DNA of 64,000 bases from Armatimonadota bacterium (GTDB lineage Bacteria; Armatimonadota; Fimbriimonadia; Fimbriimonadales; Fimbriimonadaceae): the NCBI GenBank assembly GCA_022563855.1, contig JADFMN010000007.1, positions 62,001 through 126,000 of the forward strand, written 5' to 3'. The notes below the pieces were generated by a model, which did not search any database, was not told where the DNA came from, and worked only from the letters and a program-made list of their open reading frames with translations. The position numbers and the translations under genes were made by a program. Below, in pieces: positions 41,773-51,729 of this stretch; within the stretch, counting starts at the first letter, position 1; each line of letters starts with the position of its first letter.

Positions 41773-44655
41773 ATGGCAGAAGGCCGACTTCGCGTAATCG
41801 GGGTTGCGCCCTCGGGACGCGGATTGCGAGCGGCGCTGGCCAAAATCGTCAACGCTTCGACGGTCGTGACGGCGTTTGAGGACGCAAAGCTCAACGCTGT
41901 CCGGAGCCTCTTGAAAGACGGGGCGGAGACTGAAATTGTTCCTCTGGGCTCGTTAGTCGCCCGCCTGCTGAGAATGCAGGGCCGGCCGATCGGCCGCCTC
42001 GTGACGCGCGGGCAGCAGCGAGCAATGGTCGATATCTGCGCCAAGGCCCTTGAGGAAGGCTCGCCTCTGGCGGCCTCGGCCCGGCGACCAGGGCTCGCAC
42101 CGATCTTAGCCGAGCGGCTCGGCGAACTGCGCGATTGGGGGTTCGATTCGGAAGAGCTCGATGCACTGGCAAACTTGGCGAGTCCCGGACTGTCGCCAAA
42201 GTTGCAGGCGCTGGCCGAGATCGAGCGCTCCGTCGGCGAACTGATGGAGAAGACCAACAGAGCCTTTTCAACCGACGTCGCGCACGCGTGTCTTGAAGTA
42301 GTTGATCCCGAGCGAGGGCCGCTGAAGCATCTCGTCGTGCTCATTGGCAACAGCGAAAGGCCGGTCTACGAACGCCTGTTGGGTTGGACTGCCAGCCAAG
42401 GCATCACGGTTGACGTGCTCGTTGACTCCGTGCCGGACAACGACGAGCTTTTCGCGATCGGAAGGCGTGTAGCGGACAGGCTGGGGTGCGAGATCGAGGA
42501 GACGCAAAAGCGTAGTTGGACCTCGGCGCTCTTCACGATGAAAGCTGCAACCGGCGCACCGAGCGTCGTCATCTCCAGCACGCCCGATCCGCTCTCCGAG
42601 GCGGAGTGGGCGGTCCGCGGCTGCCAAGAGCGGATGGCTGAGGACGTGCTGCCAAATCGACTGTGCATCTTTGCCCGCGACAGGACGACTTATGCGCCTT
42701 TGGTCCAACTTGCCAGCGAGCGTCTGGGGTTGCCGCTGAGTCAGAACTTGGCGGTGCCTTTGACGACGAACGGATTTGTTCGCCTAGTATCCAGCACCCT
42801 GCAATATCTATGTGCCAGCGACGTGCTGTCTCTGGCGAGGCTCGCACAGTCCACCTACGTTTCGATTTCCGCGGATGGAGAGCAGGAGCTTCACGAGGCG
42901 CTGATCGCCGCATCGATCGGCGCGCGAGATTCGTGGACGCTGATCCAGGAGTGGGCCGTTGAACACGAAGAGGATTTCCCCTGGCTTGACCACTTGCTGA
43001 CATGGCGCGAAGTTGCGATGTCGAGCCCAGCCGGACTTGCGGAGTGGCTTCACCGATTCCGCACGCTTGTCGGGGGAGCCGGCATGGTGGACCTGTCGCT
43101 CAAACCGGGAGCGCCGACCAGCAAACGGGACTCGCGCGCACAGACCGTGATGCAGCGAGCGATCGCCGATTACGCCTACGTGTTTGATCAGTCTGTCAAG
43201 AGAGAGCTGAACCTCCGCGAGTTTGTCGAGCTGGCAGACCGACTGTGGCGCGAGGAGACGGTTGTGATCGAGGGGCATCCAAACGGTGTGCGGTTCCTGT
43301 CCAGCACCGCCGCTCTCGCCGAATACGACACGCTGTTCGTCATCGGAATGCTCGAGGGGAACCTGCCGCGCAGGCGGTCCGAAGACCCCATCCTTTTCGA
43401 CGACGAGCGCGAGGAGCTTTCAAAACTGGCGAAGAGAGGGGTTCGCTTGCAAAGCTCTCACGACCGGGCGATCGCCGAGCGAGACGAGTTCGTCCGGCTG
43501 TGCTCAAGCGTCGATCGCACCATCGTCCTCAGCTATCCGGAGACGGACGAACAGCGGGACAACGTGCCCGCATTCTATCTTGAGGACCTGAAGCGCGCAG
43601 TCGGCAAGAGCGCCCGATACGTTGTGCGCAGTCGATCGTCGCTGGCACCGGCTGAGAGCGAGTGCCGAGCCGATGCCGACCAGCGCTTGCGTCAGGCGCT
43701 GGATGGAGACCGGGTAGAGCCGAGCCACGGACCGCTGGTTTCGGAGGATGCCCAGACGCTCATAAGACCAAACTTTGAAGACGGGGTTCCGCCTGCCGAG
43801 CTGGCCCGCTCGCTGACATGCTCCTTTTGGTCCGCAATGCGCTACCGGTTGGAGCTTTTTCCGCCAGTGCGCAGAAGGTTGATGAACAGCCTGCAAAACC
43901 TGCCGAAGCAAGTCGGACTGGCGGCAATGGAGACTCGGGAGGAGGCGACAAGAGCGCTTCAAGCCGCGCAAAAGGAGCTGATCGACGGGTTGTACAGCGA
44001 ACTAGAGACGTGGGAGATCGGGCTGTTGCAAGCCGCTGGCGATCGACTGCGGAACGAGTGGGTTGAGCGCGAGTTTCGCGCCCGCGAACTGTGGCGCAAG
44101 CCCGGCGCAAGGGTGTTCACGGACGTTGCCTTGGGAACGCACGGTTTGCGAAATACGATCCCCATCAATGACATGTCAGTGCGGCTCGAAGATCGAATGG
44201 CCGCGATGACGACGACCGACGACTACTCGATCCTGCAGTTTTTCGTTCCGCACGCACCGAACCTCGCAGACATCGGAAGCCTGCCCGAAGACAACACGGA
44301 CACGTTTCTTTACGGCCTGTACTTGATGACGCAGATGAAGACGGGGCAGCCGAACTCCGCCATTGAGATCGACTCGATGACGGGCAAACGCACTCTGCTG
44401 GCGTTTCAGTCGTTCACGGCGGCGATGCCAAGACGCCCAAAGGAGGGGTTCGAAGTCATAACGATCGACCAGAAACCGAGCGTGTTCTACCGTAAGATCG
44501 TCGACCGGCTCGAGCGCGCCGTAGCGATCATGGAAAAGGGCAGCATGGAGGCGCGCCCGAGCGATGCGTGCAAGGCGTGTCCGTACGGTGAGCTGTGCCG
44601 GGTATCCAGCCAGTTTGGAGAGCAGCACGATCCGTTTGAGGAGGCGCGCCGATGA
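41773..44655 (+). CDS. AddB-like subunit (helicase-nuclease family)
   Basis: A 960-aa protein that fits the AddB/RexB layout: an inactivated SF1-like N-terminal half and a C-terminal RecB-nuclease-like domain with the Fe-S cysteines (one in SLTCSFWSAMRYRLEL near 680, three in CKACPYGELC near 935-944). Walker A is degraded (VAPSGRGLRAAL). The nuclease core that usually reads DYKTG seems replaced (DDYSILQFFVP, and later EIDSMTGKR), so the Asp and Lys ligands are not evident. SSTAALAEYDTLFVIGMLEG matches the AddB middle region. It overlaps the addA-like gene by 4 bp (ATGA). Confidence 0.72.
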   Translation: MAEGRLRVIGVAPSGRGLRAALAKIVNASTVVTAFEDAKLNAVRSLLKDGAETEIVPLGSLVARLLRMQGRPIGRLVTRGQQRAMVDICAKALEEGSPLAASARRPGLAPILAERLGELRDWGFDSEELDALANLASPGLSPKLQALAEIERSVGELMEKTNRAFSTDVAHACLEVVDPERGPLKHLVVLIGNSERPVYERLLGWTASQGITVDVLVDSVPDNDELFAIGRRVADRLGCEIEETQKRSWTSALFTMKAATGAPSVVISSTPDPLSEAEWAVRGCQERMAEDVLPNRLCIFARDRTTYAPLVQLASERLGLPLSQNLAVPLTTNGFVRLVSSTLQYLCASDVLSLARLAQSTYVSISADGEQELHEALIAASIGARDSWTLIQEWAVEHEEDFPWLDHLLTWREVAMSSPAGLAEWLHRFRTLVGGAGMVDLSLKPGAPTSKRDSRAQTVMQRAIADYAYVFDQSVKRELNLREFVELADRLWREETVVIEGHPNGVRFLSSTAALAEYDTLFVIGMLEGNLPRRRSEDPILFDDEREELSKLAKRGVRLQSSHDRAIAERDEFVRLCSSVDRTIVLSYPETDEQRDNVPAFYLEDLKRAVGKSARYVVRSRSSLAPAESECRADADQRLRQALDGDRVEPSHGPLVSEDAQTLIRPNFEDGVPPAELARSLTCSFWSAMRYRLELFPPVRRRLMNSLQNLPKQVGLAAMETREEATRALQAAQKELIDGLYSELETWEIGLLQAAGDRLRNEWVEREFRARELWRKPGARVFTDVALGTHGLRNTIPINDMSVRLEDRMAAMTTTDDYSILQFFVPHAPNLADIGSLPEDNTDTFLYGLYLMTQMKTGQPNSAIEIDSMTGKRTLLAFQSFTAAMPRRPKEGFEVITIDQKPSVFYRKIVDRLERAVAIMEKGSMEARPSDACKACPYGELCRVSSQFGEQHDPFEEARR

Positions 44656-46964
44656 GCGGCTTCCAAGCAACGCGCGAGCAGAAGGAGGCGTCGCGCTCCA
44701 CGGAGCAGCGGTACACCGTTCGGGCTGCGGCAGGCTCGGGCAAAACGTCGGTGCTCGTCGAAAGGTACATGGTGTGCGTCTTGGAGCTCGGTTATAAGCC
44801 GAATCAGATTCTCACGATCACCTTCACGCGAAAAGCCGCCGCCGAGATGAAGAGGCGTATCGTCAGGTCGCTCCAAGACTTAGATCGGTTCGCGGATGCG
44901 CAAGTCGCCGAGACCGGGCCGATACAGACGATTCACAGCTTCTGCGAGAGGACGCTTCGCGAGAACGCGCTCGCGGCAGGAATCGATCCTCAGTTCGACG
45001 TCATCGGCGAAACACAAACGGGTTCTTTGATCGAGCGCTCGGTTCGGTGGACGTTGCAGGGCTCGCTCGCTGATTACCCGGAAGCGCAGGCTCTAGTCGG
45101 CTGGCTTGCAGGCAAAGAGGCGTACGACGCATCCCCCATGCTTGCTCGGTCGATCAAGCAAGTCCTGAGTTCGTTGCGGGGGGCTGGCTGGACGACCGAG
45201 GCGCTTCAGAGCATGTACGGCAACGTCCCAGCGACGACGCAGCGCTGGATGGAAGCGTTCATGAACGATTTGCCTTCTGAGGTGGCAAAAGCCGTGGCCC
45301 AATGCGATCCGGAAGGACTCGGAGAGTCGTTAGTAGCCGCGTTCAAAGAAGCAGGTTTGAGAAAGCCGTCTTGGCTGACGGCGCGCGCCATCCCGTTTGA
45401 TGAGGCAGCCGCAGAGCAAACCTGTGGACTGATGCAGCTTGCTCTGCTCTCTTGGGAGTGGCTGGAATCGCATATGGCCGAGGCCCAGCAGTTCGACTTC
45501 AACATGCTCGAAGACCTGGCGGTGCAACTGCTGAAGAGCGATGAGATGGTCAAGGAGCGACTTCGCAAACAGTACCCGGTCGTGCTCGTTGACGAAGCGC
45601 AGGACGTTAATCCGCAGCAGTTCCATCTTCTTTCGGCGCTTTCACCGGAACTGGAGATGTTCGTTGGCGACCCTCAGCAGTCGATCTTCGGTTTTCGTCA
45701 AGCTGATCGGAGGCTGATGATCAAGCGAACAGAGGAGCTGCCGACGCTGCCGCTGACGATCAATCACCGCAGCGACCCCGGGATTCTTCGCTTCGTAGAT
45801 GCGATCTTCGGAAGCCTTTGGAAGGGCGATTACTACCCTATGTCCGCCGGCGGCCTCGAGGACCGCGCGCCAGCCGAACTGTTCGGCGCCGACACGCCGA
45901 TCAACTATCAGGGCGTCGAGTTTTGGCCACAGGCAGGACCCGATCGGTTTGGCACGGCCAAATGCATCGCCAGCTTGATCGAAGACGGGCACAGACCCGG
46001 GGAAATAGCGGTCTTGATCCAGCAGCATGCGACGGCAGCCCAGATTTCTGAGGAGTTAAGAAGACTGGGAGTGCCAACGCGGCTGCTCGGCGCGTCAGAG
46101 CGGTTCTACACGAGGCTTGAGGTGAGGGACATCGCCAACGCACTCGACTCGCTCACGAACCCACGCTCCGACTACGCGCTGCTCGCGCTGCTGCGAAGCC
46201 CGTTCGTCGGCCTGAGTTTGGACTCGGTCGTCATGCTGAGCGCGAAGCGACCGGTGATCAATTCCTTGAAAGATTTTGTTCCGCCGATCGAAGAGGACAC
46301 GGATAAGATCGCGCGGTTCCTCGACTGGTACCTCCCGCTATCGGAGTATGCCGACAGGATTCCGGCGTGGGAAGTGCTGGGCAAAGTCATGCGACAGACT
46401 GAGTACATGGAGGTGATCGCTCGCCGCCACAACGCGCACCAGACCCTCGCCAACATCCGAAAGCTCATGCGTCTGGCGACCGAAAGTCCAGAGTTAGGGC
46501 CGAGCGAATTCGCCGATCAGATTCGCGAGATACAAGAGTTGCGACACCGCGAGAGCGATGCGCCAGCTCTAGACCAGGACTCTGAAGCCGTGACGCTGAT
46601 GACGATACATCAGGCGAAAGGAGTAGAGTTCGACGTCGTCGTTCTGCCGGAGACGCACAAGAGACTAAGGCGCAGGCCGCAAGACATCATGATCGACGCC
46701 AGCCCCGGCCTCGTGCACGCGATGTTCGGCAGGAGCGAATCGCTGGTCTCGCGATGGCTGAGAGATCGCCTATCTTCGAGCGCGCACGCAGAGAGCCTTC
46801 GGGTCCTCTACGTCGCGATGACGCGCGCCAAGAAGAAGCTGTGCATCGTGGTGAGCCGCAGCCCGAACGAGGAGAACATCGCCGGCCTCATCTGTAGCCG
46901 AACTCGGTTCAACGAGAACGTACCGATGGGCGTGCACGTCCGTGAGGTTCCGTCCGACTCGTAG
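44652..46964 (+). CDS. UvrD/AddA-like helicase without nuclease domain
   Basis: An SF1A helicase of 770 aa with all motifs: I AAAGSGKTSVLVER (24-37), II VLVDEAQDVN near 311, III VGDPQQSIFGFRQADRR, IV LPLTINHRSD, V VTLMTIHQAKGVEFDVVVLP and VI LRVLYVAMTRAKK. Typical AddA has a further 300-400 residues with a nuclease domain; this protein ends 45 residues after motif VI. With the addB-like gene it probably processes double-strand breaks for recombination, but the pair may have little or no nuclease activity. Confidence 0.88.
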   Translation: MSGFQATREQKEASRSTEQRYTVRAAAGSGKTSVLVERYMVCVLELGYKPNQILTITFTRKAAAEMKRRIVRSLQDLDRFADAQVAETGPIQTIHSFCERTLRENALAAGIDPQFDVIGETQTGSLIERSVRWTLQGSLADYPEAQALVGWLAGKEAYDASPMLARSIKQVLSSLRGAGWTTEALQSMYGNVPATTQRWMEAFMNDLPSEVAKAVAQCDPEGLGESLVAAFKEAGLRKPSWLTARAIPFDEAAAEQTCGLMQLALLSWEWLESHMAEAQQFDFNMLEDLAVQLLKSDEMVKERLRKQYPVVLVDEAQDVNPQQFHLLSALSPELEMFVGDPQQSIFGFRQADRRLMIKRTEELPTLPLTINHRSDPGILRFVDAIFGSLWKGDYYPMSAGGLEDRAPAELFGADTPINYQGVEFWPQAGPDRFGTAKCIASLIEDGHRPGEIAVLIQQHATAAQISEELRRLGVPTRLLGASERFYTRLEVRDIANALDSLTNPRSDYALLALLRSPFVGLSLDSVVMLSAKRPVINSLKDFVPPIEEDTDKIARFLDWYLPLSEYADRIPAWEVLGKVMRQTEYMEVIARRHNAHQTLANIRKLMRLATESPELGPSEFADQIREIQELRHRESDAPALDQDSEAVTLMTIHQAKGVEFDVVVLPETHKRLRRRPQDIMIDASPGLVHAMFGRSESLVSRWLRDRLSSSAHAESLRVLYVAMTRAKKKLCIVVSRSPNEENIAGLICSRTRFNENVPMGVHVREVPSDS

Positions 46965-46965
46965 G

Positions 46966-46971
46966 TAGACT
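46966..46971 (+). promoter_or_regulatory. -10 box (leaderless-type) of the amidase gene
   Basis: TAGACT 6 nt before the ATG at 46978, just after the stop of the helicase gene. Confidence 0.5.
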
Positions 46972-46977
46972 CCATCC

Positions 46978-47823
46978 ATGAGCTTCAAGGTCGCGTCAGT
47001 ACAGTTTCGCCCGGACATGGGGCGTATCGCTGACAACGTTGAGCGCATGGCGGCGATCGTCGCGCAGGCTGTGCAGGAAGAGGGTGCTGAACTCGTCTGC
47101 TTTCCAGAAACGGCGATCAGCGGGTACTACGTCGAGGGCGCGGCAAGCGAAAACGCCTTGGCCGCCGACGAAGTGTTGTCGCTGTTCTCCGAGCGGCTTT
47201 CTGGGCTCAAGCGACCCGTCGATGTGCTGGTCGGGTTTTATGAAAAGTCGGTTGGGCAGCCGCACAACTCCGCGGCGTATCTGGAGATCGGTTCGCGAGT
47301 TGTCGGCGTTTATCGAAAGTTCTTCCTGCCGACGTACACCGTGTTCGACGAGGAGCGGTTTGTCACACGCGGCACTGAGCTTGGGCTGTTCGACACGCGG
47401 CTAGGAAAGGTCGGGGTCTTGATCTGCGAAGACGTGTGGCACTCCGTTCTCAGCAGTGTGCTAGCCCTCAAAGGTGCGGAGATCATCTGCGCGCCGATAG
47501 CGTCTCCCGCCAGAGGTTTCCAGGGATCTGAGCCATCAAACGTTGAGCGGTACGAACGCATGGCTCGCGCGATCAGCGAAGAGCACGGGGTGTTCACGAT
47601 CACGTCGATGTTGACCGGCTTCGAGGGCGGCAAGGGCTTGGTCGGCGGAAGCGTGATCTTCGATCCGTTCGGCGAGCGGCTGGCGAAGGGCGACATCCTA
47701 GACGACCACATGGTCGTCGCCGAAATCGATCTGTCCAAGATCGCGCAGGCACGGTCAAAGGCGCCTTTGCTGGACGACCTGAGGGAGAGTTGGGAGACGA
47801 TCATGAATCTCTCGAAGGATTAG
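46978..47823 (+). CDS. Carbon-nitrogen hydrolase (nitrilase superfamily amidase)
   Basis: 281 aa with the catalytic triad Glu44 (CFPETAISGYY), Lys114 (VYRKFFLPTY) and Cys150 (VLICEDVWHS). The motif FLPTYTVFDEERFVTRG resembles the glutaminase domain of glutamine-dependent NAD synthetases and related amidases. No synthetase domain is attached. It probably releases ammonia from an amide; the substrate is unknown. A small membrane protein gene follows after 6 nt. Confidence 0.9.
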   Translation: MSFKVASVQFRPDMGRIADNVERMAAIVAQAVQEEGAELVCFPETAISGYYVEGAASENALAADEVLSLFSERLSGLKRPVDVLVGFYEKSVGQPHNSAAYLEIGSRVVGVYRKFFLPTYTVFDEERFVTRGTELGLFDTRLGKVGVLICEDVWHSVLSSVLALKGAEIICAPIASPARGFQGSEPSNVERYERMARAISEEHGVFTITSMLTGFEGGKGLVGGSVIFDPFGERLAKGDILDDHMVVAEIDLSKIAQARSKAPLLDDLRESWETIMNLSKD

Positions 47824-47829
47824 TGAGAA

Positions 47830-48342
47830 ATGAGCATCGACTACACTGACAAGACGCTCGTGGCGCAGATTGAAAAGTACGAATTCAGCGAAAGCGAGCA
47901 TGTGACGTATGCCTGGCATCTGCAGCGACGACGCTCCTTAATTATCGTTCTCGTCGTAGAGGTGATCACTTTTTTCGTTCTGAAATATAGCTTTCAGGCG
48001 AACGCGCTGACAATCGTGGTCGCCTTGATCGCTTATGCGTTGCTCCTAGCTGCCATTTATTACGTGACGATTCGGCTTTACGTTAGAAAGGCGCGAAGCC
48101 AGCCTGCCGAAATGACCGGCTCGGTGACGATTTTCGAAGACGGCATCAGATCGAACGTCAATGATTCGGAAGGTTGGATGCCGTGGACTTCATTCATCGG
48201 ATACCGAATGTTGCCCTTTGGTATCGCTTTGCAAATGAACCCGGTGCTCGGCTTCATTCTCTCCAAGCGTGTCTTCAAGTCCGATGAAGATTGGTCGAAG
48301 ACCTTTAAACTGGTAGAGCGCAAGCTAAAGCTAATAAAATAG
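47830..48342 (+). CDS. YcxB-like membrane protein
   Basis: 170 aa with two adjacent membrane helices (SLIIVLVVEVITFFVLKY and TIVVALIAYALLLAAIYYV) followed by a compact domain with GSVTIFEDGIRSNVNDSEGW and SFIGYRMLPFGIALQMN, the pattern of the YcxB-like family (unknown role). It probably forms one transcript with the amidase and ends at a hairpin. Confidence 0.7.
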   Translation: MSIDYTDKTLVAQIEKYEFSESEHVTYAWHLQRRRSLIIVLVVEVITFFVLKYSFQANALTIVVALIAYALLLAAIYYVTIRLYVRKARSQPAEMTGSVTIFEDGIRSNVNDSEGWMPWTSFIGYRMLPFGIALQMNPVLGFILSKRVFKSDEDWSKTFKLVERKLKLIK

Positions 48343-48343
48343 C

Positions 48344-48365
48344 CTCGACGGAATAATCCGTCGAG
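48344..48365. terminator. Terminator between the YcxB-like gene and rplA
   Basis: CTCGACGGA-ATAA-TCCGTCGAG, a perfect 9-bp stem, with an A-rich run before it (AATAAAAT), which suits termination of the minus-strand rplA transcript in particular. Confidence 0.75.
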
Positions 48366-48397
48366 CCTGTTCGCAACTTGATCGCAAGACCCTGGAC

Positions 48398-49123
48398 TTA
48401 GCCGCCAGCGCCCTTCACCGCGAGAACCGAGTCAACCTTGACGCCCGGCCCCATCGTGCTGCTGAGCGTGATGGAGACGATGAACTTGCCCTTGGTCGAG
48501 GACGGCCGGGCTCTGTTGATCGCGTCCAGCACGGTGTTGAAGTTCTCGCGGATCTGGTCAGCCGAGTACTCGGTCTTTCCGATACCCATGTGGATGACGC
48601 CGGCTTTGTCGATCCGGTATTCGGCGCGCGTCGCGGCTTTGATCTCCTTGACCGTTTTCGCAATATCCGTGGTCACCGTGCCGTTGCGCTTGTTCGGCGT
48701 CTTCGGGCCGAGGAACTTTCCGATCTTGCCGATCTGCGGCGCCATCGCGGCAGTCGCGACCATGACGTCGAACGCCTTCCAACCGCCTTGAATCTTCTTG
48801 ATCAGGTCGTCGTCGCCCACCGTGTCTGCGCCGGCTTCCTCGGCGATCTTGATGTCTTCGCCGTTTGCGAGCACCGCGACGTTAGTCTTCTTGCCCGTGC
48901 CGTGCGGGAGGTTCGTGATTCCGCGCACGTTCTGCTCGCTCTTCTTGGCGTCGATGCCCAGTCGAACGGCCATGTCGACGCTTTCTTTGAACTTTGCGGT
49001 TGCGGTCTTCTTGACGAGGTCGATCGCCTCGTTGAGGGTGTAGTACTTGAGCGGATCGACCTGTTTGTCGATCTCAGCAAAGCGCTGAGAGGTCTTGTTC
49101 TTTCTTTTCGTTTTTCTTGCCAT
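48398..49123 (-). CDS. rplA: Ribosomal protein L1
   Basis: L1 forms the stalk at the ribosomal E site and in many bacteria represses its own operon. The start at 49123 (MARKTKRKNKTSQRF) gives 241 aa, close to normal. Clear family blocks are LGIDAKKSEQNVRG, LPHGTGKKTNVAVLANGED, and TMGPGVKVDS at the end. The usual GPRGLMPNPKxGTV signature reads GPKTPNKRNGTV, short by about three residues. Normally rplA follows rplK; here it stands alone, with no L11, L10 or L12 gene beside it. Confidence 0.93.
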   Translation of the reverse strand: MARKTKRKNKTSQRFAEIDKQVDPLKYYTLNEAIDLVKKTATAKFKESVDMAVRLGIDAKKSEQNVRGITNLPHGTGKKTNVAVLANGEDIKIAEEAGADTVGDDDLIKKIQGGWKAFDVMVATAAMAPQIGKIGKFLGPKTPNKRNGTVTTDIAKTVKEIKAATRAEYRIDKAGVIHMGIGKTEYSADQIRENFNTVLDAINRARPSSTKGKFIVSITLSSTMGPGVKVDSVLAVKGAGG

Positions 49124-49230
49124 TTTCGGCCTCGGTGGTACCTGCGGCCCTGGATGAGCCTCCCACAGATTCATGAGGATACCAGGCTAAACCGGAATCC
49201 TAGGGCCCCATCCTGCTATATGTACTACTG

Positions 49231-50421
49231 ATGATCCTCACAACCCTACTCGCATCGGCGATCTTAGCGCCTCAGCAGAAGATCGACTTCGCCGACGCTT
49301 GGACTCGTACTAGACGAGCGATTCAGACTCGCTACTACGCGCGAGAGGCCCGCGGTGACGAGATGAAAGCCCTTTTGGACAAGTACGAGCCCCTTGCCAA
49401 GCGAGCCGTGACCAAAGCCGAGTTCTCAAGCGCCGTCGTTCAGATGATCGTGGAGTTCGGCGACTCGCACTTCGACTTCCTCACCGACGCGGATCAAGGG
49501 TTCTACGCTATCGGAGCGCTAATTGGCGGCGATCACGAACTGGACATGCCACACGTCGGAGCGTGGTTCGTCGAGCGGGACGGTCGCCAGGTCATCAGCA
49601 TGGTGCTGGAGGGATCTCCCGCCGCGAATGCCGGGCTTCTTCCCGGCGATTCGATCGAGTCGGTCAACGGCAGTCCCTTCCACCCGATCAAGTCTTTGAT
49701 GCCGCTGGTGGACGAGGAGGCGGAGTTCGAGATCATACTGCGCTCCGGACGACGAAAAACCGTCACGATGAACGTGCTGGAAGACGAAGGCATGGGTTTG
49801 TTCTATGACGCAACGCGCGCCAGCAAAGAGATCTTAGAGCATGACGAAAAGACGTTCGGCTATATCCATCTCTGGACGATGGCAGAGAAACGTTTCAAGA
49901 CGACTTTGCACGGCTTTATCAACGGTCGCGCGAGGAATACCGACGGCTTCATCCTCGACCTTAGAGACGGGTTTGGCGGCCGACCGGAAGAGTACGCTGA
50001 CCCGTTCTTCCGACCAGGGATCAACATTGAGATGAGGATCGGGAGCGGTGGGTTAGTCACAGCGTTCGGCTACTCGAAGCCGCTTGTCGTGATCATCGAC
50101 AAGGGCTCGCGCAGCGCCAAGGAAGTGCTCGCATATATCCTGAAGAAATCTGGCCGGGCGACGTTGGTCGGTGAGCGCACGGGCGGCAACGTGCTCGGCA
50201 CATCGCCGTTCTGGATCGGCGACTGGGCGGTTCTCGAAATCCCGATGATCGATGTCATCGTGGATGGAATTAGGCTCGAAGGCGTGGGCGTCGAGCCTCA
50301 CGTCGCCGTGATCGACGAGTTCGACGCCGATGGGAACGACCTGTTCCTGGCGCGGGCATTGGAGATCTTGAGCGCTCAGACTGAGGCCCCTGGTCTAGTC
50401 GAGTTGAGAGCCGCTGGGTAA
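49231..50421 (+). CDS. S41-family (C-terminal processing) peptidase with PDZ domain
   Basis: A 396-aa protein. The first 14 residues (MILTTLLASAILAP) look like a short signal sequence. A PDZ domain lies at about 115-190 (VLEGSPAANAGLLPGDSIES). The tail-specific protease core has the nucleophile region IIDKGSRSAKEVLAYILKKS (Ser) and TLVGERTGGNVLGT. It probably acts in the periplasm on unfolded or tagged proteins. Confidence 0.87.
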   Translation: MILTTLLASAILAPQQKIDFADAWTRTRRAIQTRYYAREARGDEMKALLDKYEPLAKRAVTKAEFSSAVVQMIVEFGDSHFDFLTDADQGFYAIGALIGGDHELDMPHVGAWFVERDGRQVISMVLEGSPAANAGLLPGDSIESVNGSPFHPIKSLMPLVDEEAEFEIILRSGRRKTVTMNVLEDEGMGLFYDATRASKEILEHDEKTFGYIHLWTMAEKRFKTTLHGFINGRARNTDGFILDLRDGFGGRPEEYADPFFRPGINIEMRIGSGGLVTAFGYSKPLVVIIDKGSRSAKEVLAYILKKSGRATLVGERTGGNVLGTSPFWIGDWAVLEIPMIDVIVDGIRLEGVGVEPHVAVIDEFDADGNDLFLARALEILSAQTEAPGLVELRAAG

Positions 50422-50464
50422 CCTGCCGCCGTTCGCGCCGGGCACTGCGCGAACCGGTGACTGA

Positions 50465-51649
50465 ATGACCAACACGTTTGCGATTCTCGGCTCTGGCATG
50501 CAGGGCACGGCCGCTGCCTACGACCTCGCGACATTTGCGCAGACCGACCGGATACTGGTTGGTGACGTTGACCTTCGACAGGCAGAGTCGTGCGCCAATC
50601 GCGTCAACGAACTGCTCGGCAAGTCGATCTGCGAAGCACACGAAGTGAACGCGATGGACGCTGCCGAGCTGGCCGACTTCTTGAAGGAGGTGGACGTCGT
50701 GGTCAGCTGCGTGCCGTACTGGATGCACCCCAGGATCGCCGAAGTCGCGATCGACACGATGACCGACATGGTCGATATGGGCGGCAACACGGACATCACG
50801 ATGAAGACGCTCGATCTGGACGAGCGGGCGAAGGAGGCCGATATCTCCTTGGTGCCAGATACCGGGCTCGCGCCGGGGCTGGTCAACAACATCGGACTGT
50901 ACATGGTTGAGAACCTAGACGAGTGCGATAGCGTGAAACTGTACTGCGGGGTATTGCCGCAGAACCCGCAACCTCCGTTCAACTACAAGCTGACGTTCAA
51001 CATGGAGGGGCTGGTCACAGAGTACGATTACAAAGCGGTCGTCTTGCGCGACGGTGAAATCGAGATGGTCGAAACGCTCTCCGAGGTCGAGACGCTGTAC
51101 ATCGAGCAGCTCGGCGAGATGGAGGCGTTCGTGACATCTGGCGGCGCGTCTACTGCGCCTTACACGCTACAGGGAAAGACGCACAGCTACGAGTACAAGA
51201 CGATTCGGTTCCCCGGCCACTGCAAGCTGATGAGGATCTTCAAGGACTTCGGCTTTTGGAGCGAGGAGAAGATCGACGTGCGCGGTGCAGAGGTCGTTCC
51301 GAAGGACGTTTTCAACGCAGTGTTCGGCCCGCAGCTCGCAAAGTACGTCGACAAGGATCAGTGCGCGGTCCGCGGAATTGGGGCCGGTGTGAAAGACGGA
51401 AGGGAGACCACGATTCAGATCGACATCTTCGACATGGAGTGCGAGGAAACAGGATTCACGTCGATGGAGCGGCTGACCGGCTTCTCGACCTCGATCATCG
51501 CGCAAGAAGTCGCGCAGGGGCGGGTGGCCAAGGGGGCGGTGCGTTATGAAGACGCGATGACCGGGACGGCCTTTCTGTCGCAGCTCGCCAGACGGAACAT
51601 CGACATCCAGATCAAGATGACGCACGAGCTGAGCCCGACGGGGATGTAG
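50465..51649 (+). CDS. Saccharopine dehydrogenase / lysine dehydrogenase-like enzyme
   Basis: A 394-aa NAD(P)-dependent oxidoreductase with the Rossmann motif GSGMQGTAAAYDL at 9-21 and the family's DMGGNTDITMKTL and PDTGLAPGLVNNIGLY blocks. It resembles lysine 6-dehydrogenase and saccharopine dehydrogenases, but which substrate it uses cannot be read from sequence. A 42-bp gap separates it from the S41 gene. Confidence 0.85.
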   Translation: MTNTFAILGSGMQGTAAAYDLATFAQTDRILVGDVDLRQAESCANRVNELLGKSICEAHEVNAMDAAELADFLKEVDVVVSCVPYWMHPRIAEVAIDTMTDMVDMGGNTDITMKTLDLDERAKEADISLVPDTGLAPGLVNNIGLYMVENLDECDSVKLYCGVLPQNPQPPFNYKLTFNMEGLVTEYDYKAVVLRDGEIEMVETLSEVETLYIEQLGEMEAFVTSGGASTAPYTLQGKTHSYEYKTIRFPGHCKLMRIFKDFGFWSEEKIDVRGAEVVPKDVFNAVFGPQLAKYVDKDQCAVRGIGAGVKDGRETTIQIDIFDMECEETGFTSMERLTGFSTSIIAQEVAQGRVAKGAVRYEDAMTGTAFLSQLARRNIDIQIKMTHELSPTGM

Positions 51650-51729
51650 TTCGAGCTTCCGCTTCGCTGACACGCGGCTGCGGCTGCCGGACGTTAGAAT
51701 GGTGCTGATCCTGTAGAATGGAGCCGAGC

